From positions 12,658,215 to 12,722,214 of the forward strand of contig OW028574.1 in the NCBI GenBank assembly GCA_932294295.1: a stretch of 64,000 nt of DNA, in the 5' to 3' direction. Below are positions 1 to 11,654 of the stretch, piece after piece. Position 1 is the stretch's first letter. Each line of letters opens with the position of its first letter. Source of the stretch: Alitta virens. Its lineage: Eukaryota > Annelida > Polychaeta > Phyllodocida > Nereididae. The notes beneath the pieces were generated by a model. That model made no database searches. It was not told the origin of the DNA and worked only from the letters and a program-made list of their open reading frames with translations. The position numbers were made by a program, and so were the translations under genes.

Positions 1-640
1 CCAGCTATTTGCCTCCTCTGTTTGCTGCTCCGCTTATCCACACAAAATCGAGTAATCTGTAAATTTTGGGCCAAAAATACCGGTCTCATAACATCGTGTA
101 GCCTAAGGCACAAGCTATACAGCATTGTGAGAATTTAGCAACATTGTGGAGGCTATCATAAACAAGGAATGATGCATAGGTCTGATGGAATTTCATAGAC
201 ATATTCCCAAGGATGATGGATTATGAATCAACGTGGAATAGTTACCAAGAGCTCCTTCACTTTAATAGAGGATAAGCTGGCAAATATCCTTTGCTTATCC
301 TGTAAGTAACTTTATTTACAGTAGAACCATAAAAACAACGATGAAACATAAGCAAGAATGCTTTTAGCCGATTACAATAATAAAAGGAATAAAAAATACA
401 ACGAAAATGAGTTTAGATGATGTTTTTTAGATGTTTTATTTGTTCACAGTATGTAGTATTTCAATATGGTTAGTACATTACATAAACAATAAATGACATT
501 AGCATACTGGGAAAATTTACAATATGACATAAGATAATATATAAGATAAAAGAGTGCATTAAAATGCAAGCACCAAATTGGCAAGATGGCTTCCATTCCC
601 TTAAATCCTTTCTGAAAAAAAAAAATCATTATTCAAAAGA
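1..640. other. AT-rich non-coding DNA
   Basis: No reading frame here resembles a protein. The stretch is AT-rich with short A/T runs and leads into the retroelement fragment that follows. Nothing else seen. Confidence 0.5.
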
Positions 641-1243
641 CATAAAATCATTCAGAAGTTTGTTATATAACATTGCACCAGAGTATTTGAGTGATTTATA
701 GCCATAAATTATTGTTTTAAACTTAGGTAACATAATGAGATAATTTCGAGTAGTTAACGGAGGTTAACAATTGTGTCTGATTTTGTAAACATTCTGAGTA
801 ATACATCTCGTGACATACAATGAATCCGTGTGAGCTTTTTGCAAGAGTTCACTGTATTGAGTTATTTTCCTTAAAGAAACACCTGAGTGCTCTCTCCAAT
901 TTTTTTTTACCGTTTTTCTAACATTAGTAATACTGCAGTGAAAGTAAACAGTGTTACAATACTTGAAATATGGCAGAATTAAAGAATTTACAGTAGGCCC
1001 TTTAACCTGGAGAGGGCATTGACCTGCTCTGCACACTTAACAGTTAGTTGTTTTTGCAATGTATACACCCAACAATTTTTTACAATCAGTACTAGTTGTT
1101 GTACAATCACCAACTTTAAAGTCTATTTTATAACCTTTTCTTGACAGCACCATTGACTGAAATTTATCAGGATTGGCTTTCATATTATTACATTTGAACC
1201 ATTTTGACTGCAATTTCACTGAGTAGCAAGACCTTTGCACCAT
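640..1243 (-). mobile_element. Non-LTR retrotransposon fragment (reverse transcriptase C-terminal part)
   Basis: Two consecutive minus-strand frames read as the end of a LINE reverse transcriptase. The first (1243 to 1037) has a block like KANPDKFQSMVLSRKG followed by KKLLGVYI, the usual '..NPDKFQ.M...K.LGV.ID' region after the catalytic palm. The second (1036 to 764) has YFKYCNTVYFHCSITNVRK and YSELLQKAHTDSLYV, the usual 'L.YC..VW..C......K' and 'LL.K...SLY..R' thumb region. Further minus-strand similarity (a 'YGYKSLKYSGA'-like stretch) runs down to about 640 with frameshifts and stops. Both ends of the element are missing. It is a dead copy, recognised by family pattern rather than by search. 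Confidence 0.75.
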
Positions 1244-1563
1244 GGTCCTGAACTAATGGTATTAATGGTTTATTGTGGGTGGGCTTTATATATATATATA
1301 TAGCTTTTATTGACACTCTTTCATATCAGAAAAGATACATATGTCACATATCTACTCACTACGTCTATCTAAAACTACATCAACAAAAATCTGATGTACA
1401 AGTTCTCATTATTTTATACATAATATACAGCTTAACATTTAAGGTCCCAGTTGCCACAATTTGATGTTTTCTGGACAGAGTCCTGCTCTTAAACATTCAG
1501 TATTAAGGCGAAATAATATATATATATAAGTACATAAAAGATAAATAAAATCACAGATCAAAT

Positions 1564-1669
1564 CACAAATACTGATTACAATATCAATATTAGATTTAAA
1601 TTTAAACAAAAATATACACAAATACTGATCATAATATCACAATAAGATTCAAATTAACACAAAAAGATA
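1564..1669. repeat. Imperfect 54-bp tandem duplication
   Basis: Two adjacent AT-rich copies both begin ACAAATACTGAT, one at 1564 and the other at 1618, and continue with similar ATATCA / AGATT(T/C)AAATT text. They lie just beyond the 3' end of the next LINE fragment and may belong to its tail. Confidence 0.6.
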
Positions 1670-1802
1670 AGAATGTTCACATGTATAAAAACAAAAAAGT
1701 ATCAGGCAACATTGCGCTGACCCTGGCATTTGGCTCTTCTAATTTGTGTTGACAGTCATGTCAGGGAGTGTCATATCGGAGGAGCCCAGTTGTAATTAAA
1801 GT

Positions 1803-2515
1803 CTACATTACTTTATTTAGGAAATTACCAAGAGCATATATCATTTCAGGTTCTTTATTTGACATTAGTGCTTTAATTTGATGTATTTTATCTAAGTTAT
1901 GGAAATTTGGAATCAGTTTATTTGCTTTTAGGATTAATTGATTTCTGGGTTCTGCATAATTGTTACAAATTAAGAGACAATGTAGTTTATCTTCTACTTC
2001 ATTACTATCACATTTATTACATTTTCTTTCTTCTAATGGTATTTTAGGGGTCTCATGTCTTCCGGTTTCAATTTTGAGGTTATGTGAGCTAAGTCTAAAT
2101 CTTGCTATGTTATTATAGGTTTTCTTGGGGAGGTTGAGATTTAGATAAGGTTCAAAGCAATACGTAGTTTTAAATAATTTGTATGTTCTTAGTTTTGGGT
2201 GCTTCTCAGAGTCATTTATCTTGTTAAGGATCCTTGATTGTTCACTTTCATACAGTTTAAATTTGATTTCAGAGACCAGAGTCCCTGGCTCCTTTGTTTC
2301 CCAACTATTTATATTACATTCATTAATGATGTGTATTGTTTTATTGTACCAGTTGGTCTGACCCTTAATGTAGAGAGATTCTTGAATTTTGAGGCATTTA
2401 TTTAGGATGTCATAGGATGGCAGTGACATTAATCTTCCCCAGTACTTTATCATATTTATCTTCTGTCTAATCATAAGAGGAAACCTGCCTGTCTCATAAA
2501 GAAGTGGTCACGCAT
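1803..2515 (-). mobile_element. Non-LTR retrotransposon C-terminal ORF (zinc-knuckle-like end), 5' truncated
   Basis: A minus-strand frame of 223 codons from the first Met (2474) to the stop at 1803 stays open. It is the C-terminal domain found at the end of many invertebrate LINE polyproteins: an IKYWGRLMSL block, then KLRTYKLFKTTYCFEPYLNL, then RFRLSSHNLKIETGR, then a Cys/His cluster (C-x2-C near ERKCNKCDS, a following H-C and C in HCLLICNNY). The same frame extends upstream through YETGRFPL to a TGA near 2515, so the Met at 2474 is internal to the original polyprotein. No reverse transcriptase domain precedes it in frame, so this is a 5'-truncated copy. The long open frame suggests a fairly recent insertion. 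Confidence 0.8.
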
Positions 2516-2792
2516 CAGAGTTTCACTTTGTGTTATTGACAGTAAACGATATTTTAACATAACAAGTTCATCGTAAGAAAGTGGAAAATGTATGTTTCAA
2601 GTTAAAAATTGTCCTCACTCAGTATTGATTAATACTTTTGTACCAGACTCTCTTCTGAAAGTCGTATGCTTGATATTGATAATTTCTGACCACATCAGTT
2701 AGACCTTGATGGTCATCTAAAGCATTAGGGTTCCTCATTTCTCTCCTTGTGAATGCATTGCATCAATTCAAGATGATACAACAGGATGATAC

Positions 2793-3080
2793 ATCAGCAA
2801 CACTTGAGTAGACACAGCCTGTGCAAATCCAAGCCAATGATAACCCTTTCTAGAGGTATTTGATATGCAAGAGTCCACATCGGGAGCAAACAACGTCATT
2901 TCTCACTGTGTCCTCTCTATGCATTCCTGTAGGACATTTTCCCTTGATCTGCAAAGCAACCGAAAATATATTACTCCAAGCCAAATATCGAATGTCAACT
3001 GCGCAATGTAGGATCAGATTAGCCAGAGACCACTCATGCTTCTTACTTGATGTTACTTTAATTACTGTGCCCAAGGCTAC
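2793..3080. repeat. Dispersed repeat, copy 1 (partner at 17312-17612)
   Basis: About 285 bp is closely similar (by eye near 90%) to 17312-17612 in the same orientation. In the minus strand both copies encode an open stretch containing RYLAWSNI and VALQIKGKCP. Almost every difference between the copies changes an amino acid, so I see no sign that this frame is under protein selection. Either an unidentified mobile element or a segmental duplicate. Confidence 0.7.
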
Positions 3081-4860
3081 TTATGAATGGATTGATTGCA
3101 TTTTGGTCATGAAAGAGAAATATGATGACTGTAATTAAATTTAGGAATCAGAGACACACGAAGCACATAAAGAGCCTTTTTCATTATTTAGTGCATGTGA
3201 CCGATATAGGGAGCCAGTGATGGGGCCATATTTGATGCTCTGTGAAAGATGGGTATGAATATTTGTGACTACAGTTATTTCAAAGCATCCAGCGCATTGA
3301 ACAGCCATCACAGAAACCCAACAACAGTCAAGTTGGCTTCCTGTAAGATATTCAACATAGCTAGCCAGATATAACACTGGCTTCTGTGTCCTGGCTGTGT
3401 TCTGTGACTGGCCAGTTTATTAGGGACATATTGTTTGTGGCCAAATTGACTATTGTTATTACTGTGCAGTGTAATGGCAGATATCATTCTGTATATTCTG
3501 ATATCCTGACACAACATGCAGCTATGTTGCACAAATTATTTTCTGCCTAATCTACATATGTTTAAGCATGTACCTTACTTTTAAGAATACATGCAATGCT
3601 ATAAAGTGAGTGTATCAGGCTATCAATAGTCTAAGTACTTCGTGTAAACTTCCAGTGGAGTCACGCAAGGTGACTGTCTCTCTCCCACCCTCTTCAACTT
3701 TTTATATAAATATTTTATCACTTATCACTTTGGATAATTCTAATTAGTTGTGTTTAACTGGAGAATTGCAGGTTGGGAATTAATGGGTTTCAGAAATTGC
3801 AAACATATTGAACCAGGTTGGAATAACTAACAATTTATATTTCAGAACAGGTTGACCTGGAATTCATTCAACAATTTGAATCGAATATAAACCTGTTTGG
3901 GATCGTCTTGAATTTATGTGAATATTCATGTACCATGTTCACTATGTATGAGGTAAATAAATCTTCCCCTGTCGTGCACCAGAAGTGAGTTGATTTCTTT
4001 ACTTTGTTCGGAAACTTGGTTTGCAAACTATTAAGTGGATGGCTGGATATTCTCCATCAATTTAAGGGGTAAACCACAGCAATCTCCAGAAATTTCATGT
4101 CAGTAAACTGCATGTGTGATTATATCTACATGACGTAGGGTAAGACCTGCAGAATGGTGTTGATTGTCTTGTGGTTATAGTGCACCAACATATTATATGA
4201 CAGTTTCAAATCGGCTCTTGACACCAACAAAATAATTATATGAGGTTAAAGATCATCCAAGTTCTTTAGCTTAATGATGCAGTTTGTTCAACTTAGTTGT
4301 TTGGTAAAGGTAAAGCATAGAGTAACCATATATGATTTCTCAATGGGTAAAGGCACACACGGTGGACATAATTCACAAGAGTGCAGATGTCTTTAACTTC
4401 CTTCACCTATACTAGCTTATACTCCATTCTATATACAAAGAATTATTTGATTATTTGATTTGTTTGATTGCTATTAAATACAATAAAAGCAGTGCCATTG
4501 TAAGTACTTATGAAGCAGTAATAACAAACATTTTCGCTAGTTGTATCCTTTAGAACGATAGTGTCTCGGACGATCTATCTAGATTATGCCCCAATTGAAG
4601 AATTATCACCCGAAATAGCGTATTAGTTAATTTGACAGTATTAATACAAACCTTATGTTATAAGAGTCAATTACTTTATGGGCATAAAAAAGTTTAAATT
4701 TTGAAAATCGGACAAGTACTGATTGAGTTGTGGCCAAAAATGTATAACGAGTCGATGACGTTCATGACGCTGGTGACGTTGCATTTAGGTCGAACAAGGA
4801 TGACTCCGTTGTACAACGTTGGACGGCACAGGTGGGACAAGTTTACTGGGCTAAACAAGG
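3081..4860. other. Intergenic, no gene recognised
   Basis: Only short frames without recognisable domains. AT-rich. I see nothing else supportable. Confidence 0.4.
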
Positions 4861-4864
4861 ACTC

Positions 4865-4926
4865 AAAAGTAGGCGACTTAAATTTCCAGAGACCCTGAAG
4901 ATTCAAGGGTCGCAAGCAGAGACAGA
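4865..4926. repeat. Short dispersed module with hairpin, copy 1
   Basis: About 60 bp shared with 22770-22832. Its core is a hairpin: GAGACCCT (4889-4896), a 9-nt loop GAAGATTCA (4897-4905), then AGGGTCGC (4906-4913). The loop is identical in both copies. Confidence 0.6.
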
Positions 4927-5162
4927 TAGGAGATATTCTTGGAAATGTGAAAAAAGCTTTAATTGTTCAAGGACTCTAATCTGTTAGTTGTCAACCTGTT
5001 TCCACAACCTACATCTTGACCAGTGTCTGTCAATGGTCAGTATTAACAAGATAACCCAGTAGTGACCATTGCTTCTGACCATGTGAGTGACCAGTGCACT
5101 GACCATAGGGTGTCTACACATTTTGTCAATGGCGATTTACAGCTGTCTATCGATCTAGGCTC

Positions 5163-5476
5163 TCAGGTTGCTCCTTATTCATGTTGCCTGGAGCCATATG
5201 TCACCCCAAAGTCCACTTCAGGTTGCTATGGCAACCAAATTGTAATCCCAAAGATCAACTCAAGTTTCCTGGTAGCTTAATTTAAATTCCAATGTCTACC
5301 CTGGGTTTCCAAAGTAACTGAATTTAACAACGTCTAATTCAAGTTTCCAATATAGCCACAAAGGCCATTTTGGGTTTCCATTGTTAATCAAAAAATGTCC
5401 ACCTTCAGTTTCCATGGCAGCTGAACTTAAGCCTCAATGCCTACATCAGCTCTCCATGGTAACTAAAATGTGGCTT
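5163..5476. repeat. Decayed ~40-bp tandem repeat carrying RFX/X-box-like sites
   Basis: About eight degenerate units start near 5163, 5218, 5260, 5301, 5338, 5371, 5404 and 5446, each beginning TCA-GTTTCC-like and often continuing ATGG-AACT. One unit contains GTTGCTATGGCAAC (5222-5235), which fits the RFX X-box pattern GTNRCC-N-RGYAAC. Others keep half sites such as GTTTCCATGG. Spacing varies from 33 to 55 bp, so the array is old. Confidence 0.55.
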
Positions 5477-5479
5477 TTG

Positions 5480-6560
5480 TAATAAATTAGAAAAAAAATT
5501 CTTAATTAATTAAATTTGAGGTAGTGCAGCTCTAAGGCTCAAGTTTGTTACTTATCATTTTGCAAACATAGTTCACAAGACAATGTATACGAGTCTAACA
5601 CAAATTGTGTTTCAATCTTCTTCTTTTTCTTTGTTTGATTAAATACGCATTCAATATTTTTGCAAAATATTGAGTTTTCCTCCAAAGCATACAGTTGGTT
5701 ATCTATCCAAAGGAACTAAGCTTGTCACTGCCTGACGTCACCTATAAGCCAAGTGACCTAATTATGGACATTCTTTGCTAGTTTACCTAGTTAAGCAAAA
5801 TGATTGGTAAACTATGTAGCCGATAGGCTAAGTATAGACTTTAGAAATCTTCTCTTAAAAATACAAGTGAAATAGATTTATATTTTTTTAGTTTAGGCAA
5901 TTTTTCTGAATTGCCTGCTTGTCAGAACAAGAATTGCGTAAACTCAGCACATGAACATCTTACATGTTTCGTAAACTATTTCGTAAATATTATTCTGTAA
6001 TTTCATTGTTAGACCTTTAATACTATAAGCCAGCCTATAGGCCAGCCTATAGAATATAAGATAAATTGATTAATTCACTTTAGATGAGTAAATTAGCAAA
6101 ACATGTACATAATTAGGTTGTTCCTCTGTGAGGTGACGATACACAGTGTTGTCGACAATTGTGACTTTTATGCCTAAATATTTCACTCCAACAATTTATA
6201 ATGATAGGCCTGGCCTAGCAAGTTTGACACTAATAGCATTACATTATAAAATAAATTCGTTTTGGGAAGAAGATCGACAGAAATTGATTACAACTTCTTG
6301 TAGGCCATGTTTGTAATAACAGATTTTCTACACAAGATAAAGTTGTCGTGAAAGCAATTCACATAAAGCCATAAAATACCGAAGGTAACTGCTCAGTTGG
6401 TCAATGGCAAAATTACATTTTTCAAATATGATTTTGAAAACCCAAAGTTCTGACAGTTGATTCAGTCAGAAGGGTTTCAGTTAGACTTTTAATTGGATGA
6501 CAAATACCTGGAAATTCCAGAGAAATATTGAAGCCAGTTCACTTTGACTCATGTGTAGCT
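5480..6560. other. Intergenic, AT-rich
   Basis: No coding signal. Contains one palindromic CRE-type octamer TGACGTCA at 5733-5740. Confidence 0.4.
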
Positions 6561-7962
6561 AAATAATAATAATAATTTATTTTGTAAAGCCTGCTCAAAA
6601 CGCTATTACATGGAAACAAGAAAACCAGAGATAGAAATAGCAAATTACAAAATATTTAAAAACTGGAAGACATTTGAAATATTAATAAAACTGTTTTTAA
6701 AAAGTCTGTAAAATATTGCACAATGACTAATTATAGGAAATTTTGAAAAGCATTGTCTTTAGCTAGATTTAAAGAGTTCATTGGACTGCACAGTTCTGAT
6801 ATCAGAGGGAAGATCATTACATAGTGAAGGACCCACAATGCTAAAAGCCCTAGATTGCACTAATGACGCACATGTGTATGGCACTTTCAAAAGTTGTTTC
6901 GATGAGCCACGACTGCGTGATGGTTGGTGTTCTGTGATGAGCTCTTGGATGTAGCATGTGGCAAGGTGGTGAACACAAGTAGTATAGTTCTATATACACC
7001 ACATGCTTCTTTACAGGCAGCCAATGTGCTCTTGGAGCACTGGTGAAATGTGTGCATATTTTGGAATTTCTGTAAGAATTCTGGCTGCTTTATTCTTGAT
7101 ACGCTGGGAGACGATGGAGCAGCGATAGTGGTAACCCAACAAAAAGAGAATTGCAATAATCGAGCTTTAATGTTATGAATGCAGTCTCTACATGACTCAC
7201 TTTCGATCCCACAGGGTTGCCAGGATTACCAGTGCCCCCTTGCATCGTGAAGAGACTGTTATGAATGCATGGACTGTGCATTCTAGTTTTGTAATAAAAA
7301 TATTTTCTCAAATTAGAGATGTTCTTCAGTTGCATATACACCCCATGACATATTTGCTTGCTTGAGATTATACTAAATACTCAGTCCTATACTCGTTCAT
7401 CTTTAGCTGGTATTTACACATCCACCTATTAACCAATGAAACACAGTTGGTAATCTCCTCAGTAGCTGTTGCAAACTGAACAGGTTTGACACTCAAGTAC
7501 AGACGCCCAAGTTATGAAGTGTAAATATTGAAAAGGACCAGCTCAAGGACAGTTCCCTGTGGAACACCACAAGACATCTCTTTGATGTCAGATTGTGTTC
7601 TCCTTATGTTTATCAACTGTTGTCTGCAAGAGAGGTAGCTTTGGAACAAGCACAATGCTGTGTCACATACTCCAAGCTCTGAATAATGGTGTTGAACGCT
7701 GCCAACAAATCAAGCATTACGAGAAGTGCTCTCCAATGGTCTAGATGATGTCATACCTGAGCAATGCAGTCTCCATGCTATGACCCTGTCTACATGTGCT
7801 CTGATAAGGTTTATGGAAGTTGTTAGTGGTAAGGTGATCATTTAGCTGATGCTACGATATTCTCGAGTATCTTAGACAGAAAACTGGGATTTGACACAGG
7901 TTGATAGTTCTTGTTTATGTCAGGATCTAATGTCTGCTTCTTGAGGAGTGGAGAGACATATG

Positions 7963-8024
7963 CCAGTTTGAAACTAGCTACATTGCATCTAATGCAATGT
8001 AGGTCGGTTCTGGCTAGTTTGAAA
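7963..8024. repeat. Small direct duplication with perfect palindrome inside the LINE reverse transcriptase
   Basis: The RT frame shows SFKLA twice, separated by about 51 bp that does not belong to the family (expected '..SFK.A.VSPLLKK'). Inside the extra DNA, CTACATTGCA (7978-7987) and TGCAATGTAG (7993-8002) are a perfect 10-bp inverted repeat around a 5-nt loop. AGTTTGAAACT flanks it on both sides like a target duplication. Confidence 0.65.
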
Positions 8025-8417
8025 CTGGACGGGAAAGTGCCAGTCTCAGAGGATTTATTTATAATGTCTGGGACGGCTGGTAGGAGTTGGGGAAGTGCCA
8101 TTTTGATAAGATGTGTTGGCATCGGATCCAGATCACAACTCTTACTTGCACTGGTTCTGATGACTTTCTCAATGGATTCTTCGGACACTGATTGGAATGC
8201 ATTAAGCATTGACGGAACTCATTCAATGATGGTATGTTCATGTCTGATTGGTCTAGTAGGATGGAGTTTTTTTTATATTCGTTACCTTATTTACAAAATA
8301 GTCACTGAACATGTCAACCGATGGCAAAGTGACATCGACTTCTCTCCCAGAAATTTATTTACCACCTTGAATTACTTCTTACTATCACCTTTCTGACCAT
8401 GAACCAGTTGCTTGTAA

Positions 8418-8817
8418 TAGTTCATTTTGGCCTCACTGATCAAGTCATTAACTTTCTGCCTTTGCTCAATATATAGTTAGTTACCTATGAATCTCAAGTC
8501 TAGACTCCAAGCCCTTTCAGCTCTGCGCTGTACCTGCTTGGCAGCACCTCACCTCAACTGAGCTTCTGGTTGAACTGTAATGATGCGAGTCTTTACAGGG
8601 GCTACGTTATCAAGGACACCTTGGAGTTGACTGTTGTATGAGTGAGTTAATTCATCAAGTACCATGGTATTCAGATTGGAAGATGGAATCATTGGCTGCC
8701 AAGCAGGTACAGCACAGCTGAAAGGGCTTGGAGAAACTCTAGACTTGAGATTCATAGGTAACTATATATTGGGCAGAGGCAGAAGGTTGATCAGTGAGGC
8801 CAAATTGAACTATTTGG
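8418..8817. repeat. ~125-bp inverted duplication inside the LINE
   Basis: Positions 8418-8546 recur as the reverse complement at 8695-8817, separated by about 148 bp. Shared text includes ACCTATGAATCTCAAGTC, CCAAGCCCTTTCAGCT and CTGTACCTGCTTGGCAGC (or their complements), with a few substitutions and 4-bp indels. The 8418-8546 arm is the native LINE linker ('..RRAERAW' to 'QRQKVNDLI'). The other arm is the inverted extra copy, inserted upstream in LINE orientation. Confidence 0.75.
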
Positions 8818-10160
8818 TGATGGTATCCATGAGAACCTCACTATTAACAGATTTGGCATTTCTGTCAGTCATTTTGATGGAAGCCTGATCAGCAGGAAGT
8901 TTTGGTTTCAAAACTGTAAAACGATCGTGAAAGCCAAGATCAAGTGAAGTGGCTGATTGAACCAATGTGTCATCCAATCTTGTGAAGACTAAATCCAGAG
9001 TGTTACCACTGCCATGGGTTGGACCAATCACGTGTTGTTAATTTAAGGTCGAAGGAGCTACAAACTGACAGGAAATCAGCAGCTTCAGTTCCACTGGTGT
9101 CATTGATGTGGAAGTTGAAATGTCCAACAACCAGCGGCTTCCTGGAGAAGTGACCACATATGATATAGTCAATAAACTCTGCACAGAAGGTTTTGCTAGA
9201 TGTTCGTCCTGGTGGTCTATATATAACACACAGTCTTACCATCACAGATGAAAGTGATGGTTTATCACTGACTCGCTTGATCTTAGCAATTTCACAACAA
9301 ATGACTCCCCTCACTCCTTGGACTAGGGGTAAAACTCAGCGACCAGTCGTCGCTGCAGCCTTATCAGGGTTTTTGACAGGGTTTGAGAACTTAAGGGGTG
9401 ATTAATGGCACATATGGTCTGCTGTGGTTAGCTTCCGAAACATGATGCACTCCAGATAAAAACCCTCGTTATACCTTTCATTGCCATTTTTCTTATTTGA
9501 TATCATTTTGAATTATGATTTCCACCAATTTTTTCACCTCAGAAATTCATGGAGAATGATACCAAACATGATATATTTACAAACACCCTGGCTTTTCTAT
9601 AGTTTATTCACATTTCAGCAAACTTAAGTAGGATGTACCATGGCGTCTCTAGTGACTCCATGGATGTACACAGCTTGACATTACGGTTAACATAAACAGG
9701 TCAAGGTGTCATTTGCAAGTCGCAACTGACAAATGGATACCACATGTTTTCCCCATTAATACGATAAGCCAGAACTCCTCCGAGGTCCTCACATCCCTAG
9801 TCCATGGAGTGCCCCTGGTCTTCCTTGGGTTATGTAGGATGGTGTACCCCTTTGGTAGGAGAGCACAAATAATTGTATTGTCAGTGATGTTTCCAGACAG
9901 CCATGTTTCAGTTAGAGCCAGAAGATCTAAGTCATGGTCCATTATAAAATATTTTATTTCTTCTGCTTTGTTGCAGACTGACCATGGATTTAGTGAGCAT
10001 ATGTAGAGTTTTCCATTATAGATGCCTTGGTGGTTGTCACAGGTCTTGATAATCATGTTGTTGTTGTTCAGATCTGCCTTTCTTTTACTCTTGAGCCTCG
10101 CTTCTTTTTCTTTCTGATATGCAGATTGTTTAGGTTCCTTGGTGCACATAATCCCTCAAT

Positions 10161-10589
10161 GCTTAAAGTTCATTGTGCAGTCCAGTGGAAAATGCAGTGT
10201 TAATTTTATTAAATTTCTAATGTCCATTTCGCAAAGTGCATAAATTGCCTAAGACAAAAGATAACTCCAACAGATTCTCTGCAACTTCATAATCCTCTGT
10301 GCAAGTTTTCATAAGTGTGTAATTGGTGTAAGCCATAGAAATGTTAATAAAAAGCAGGAGCACATTGTAGTGGGTGTCGCTTCAAGCAGCGCCACCTATT
10401 ATGTCTAAAGTTCATTGACAGCAAGATATATTACCTTTATGACAGAACTTTTGAATCAGAGGTATCACTACAAGTGATAATCTCTGCTTCACTGTAAAAA
10501 TGTGTGAGCGAGATAACTAAATCTATTGAGCTGAACCAGTGACTGATGTAGATTTGAGTTTATGAAAGCTTTAAATATTTAGATCCAAC
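10161..10589. other. Spacer between opposed LINE fragments
   Basis: No coding or repeat signal that I can support. Confidence 0.4.
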
Positions 10590-10851
10590 AGACATCTCTT
10601 GAATATACAAAATACCTTCTTTCTCTACCCAACTGATGATAATGAGGTAAAGTCAGCATTCCTAAGATTAAAACCGAAATTAAGTGCAGGGTGCGATAAA
10701 CTAAGCTCAAAGCTCATGTTGACAACTCATGAAAACATTATTACTCCCATCACGCATATAGTTGAATTAGTCTATTTCTTCTGGAACAGTTCCTAAAAAT
10801 ATGAAAATAGCCAGAGTTAAGCACATTTCTAAAAGTGGATGTGCCTTAAAC

Positions 10852-11038
10852 TATGGAATAGTATGCTGCAAAGCCCAAATGACAGGGTGAGGTACATAGC
10901 TGAACACAGCAAATGCCTAAACTGTGATTGGGAGCAACTTGTTGTTTCTCGAAAGACAGAAGCACAGGAACAAACTCTTTCAGCTGCGGATGAGTGCTCT
11001 ATACAAGCCATAAAGGACTTGAGAGACAATTCTTTTTT
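10852..11038 (+). other. ~187-bp insertion of unknown origin inside the LINE
   Basis: The LINE frame '..KSGCALNY' should join directly to '.YRPISLLP', but 187 bp intervene. The insert encodes an open stretch that starts LWNSMLQSPNDRV and contains CLNCDWEQLVV. This loosely recalls the C-terminal 'LWNRL....DDR' region of other LINE polyproteins, so it could be a piece of a second element. TAT at both edges may be a short target duplication. Confidence 0.45.
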
Positions 11039-11338
11039 ATAGGCCCATATCTTTACTCCCAGCTCTGTTAAAAAAATATTCGAAAAAATAATTTACAATA
11101 GACTATATAATTATCTCACACGTAACCAGTTACTTTCTCACTGTCAATAGAGCTTTAGAGAGTCACTGTCAACTAAATTAGCCATTTTGAATTATGTGAT
11201 AGGATGTATGAAAACATTACATTAAATTATTTCTCTACTAGTATATTTCTTGATCTCAAAAAGACATTTGATACTATTAATAATATAATTCTTTTTAAAA
11301 AGCTTAAACATTATGGTATCAGAGGACTTATACTTAAA

Positions 11339-11654
11339 AGTGGATTTTCACGGAAGGTTCTCTGTATTTCTACCAGGTGGCTACGACAGAATAATAAAAT
11401 TCCATTGGCTGAAAAAGTTCCCGCCCTTGAATCTGTTTGGCTGAAGCAAAGTGCATCCTAGCAGCAGTATTTTTAGTACATTTTAATGTATATTTGACAT
11501 CTTGTCATTTTGTTGATTACTGTTATTTCTCAGAGAAAATTACATTTAGGGAATCAGTTAGTATGACATACTATGTCTGAAAAGCAAAATGAGTAATAAG
11601 AGGAGAGGAAAAACGTATATCTTGCTGAATTCAGGACTGCTCGGTGAAAAGACT
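11339..11654. mobile_element. MITE-like element, copy 1 (inserted in LINE)
   Basis: A 316-bp unit, AGTGGATTTTCACGG...GGTGAAAAGACT, is repeated at 19750-20067 in the same orientation with near-identical sequence throughout. Its ends are imperfect terminal inverted repeats: 5' AGTGGATTTTCACGGA against the complement of the 3' end AGTCTTTTCACCGA. It splits the LINE frame between '..YGIRGL' and '.FIDYL', so it inserted later. TTAA on the left and CTAA on the right may be a mutated target duplication. No transposase is encoded, so it would be non-autonomous. Confidence 0.7.

Larger units (their letters stand above)
6566..10160 (-). mobile_element. CR1/Jockey-type LINE, nearly full-length pol region, decayed
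   Basis: Read on the minus strand the pieces fall in the correct order of a LINE. At 10149-9709 is an endonuclease start with 'SLNPWSVCNKAEEI' and 'DLDLLALTETWLSG'. At 9314-9003 is the endonuclease middle, 'VIYRPPG' and 'VVGHFNFHIND'. At 8755-8400 is the linker, ending in 'YYKQLVHGQKG'. At 8209-7838 is the reverse transcriptase start, 'KSCDLDPMPTHLIK', 'VSPLLKKQTLDPD' and 'NKNYQPVSN'. Near 7560 is 'VPQGTVLE..LFNIYTS', and at 7200-7100 'LKLDYCNSLFVGLP'. At 6870-6780 is the 'GP.L.NDLPSDIRT' end. The 3' end carries AATAAATTATTATTATTATT at about 6582-6563, a short microsatellite tail typical of this group. Many stops and frameshifts plus two internal rearrangements make it inactive. Clade placement is by motif only. 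Confidence 0.85.
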
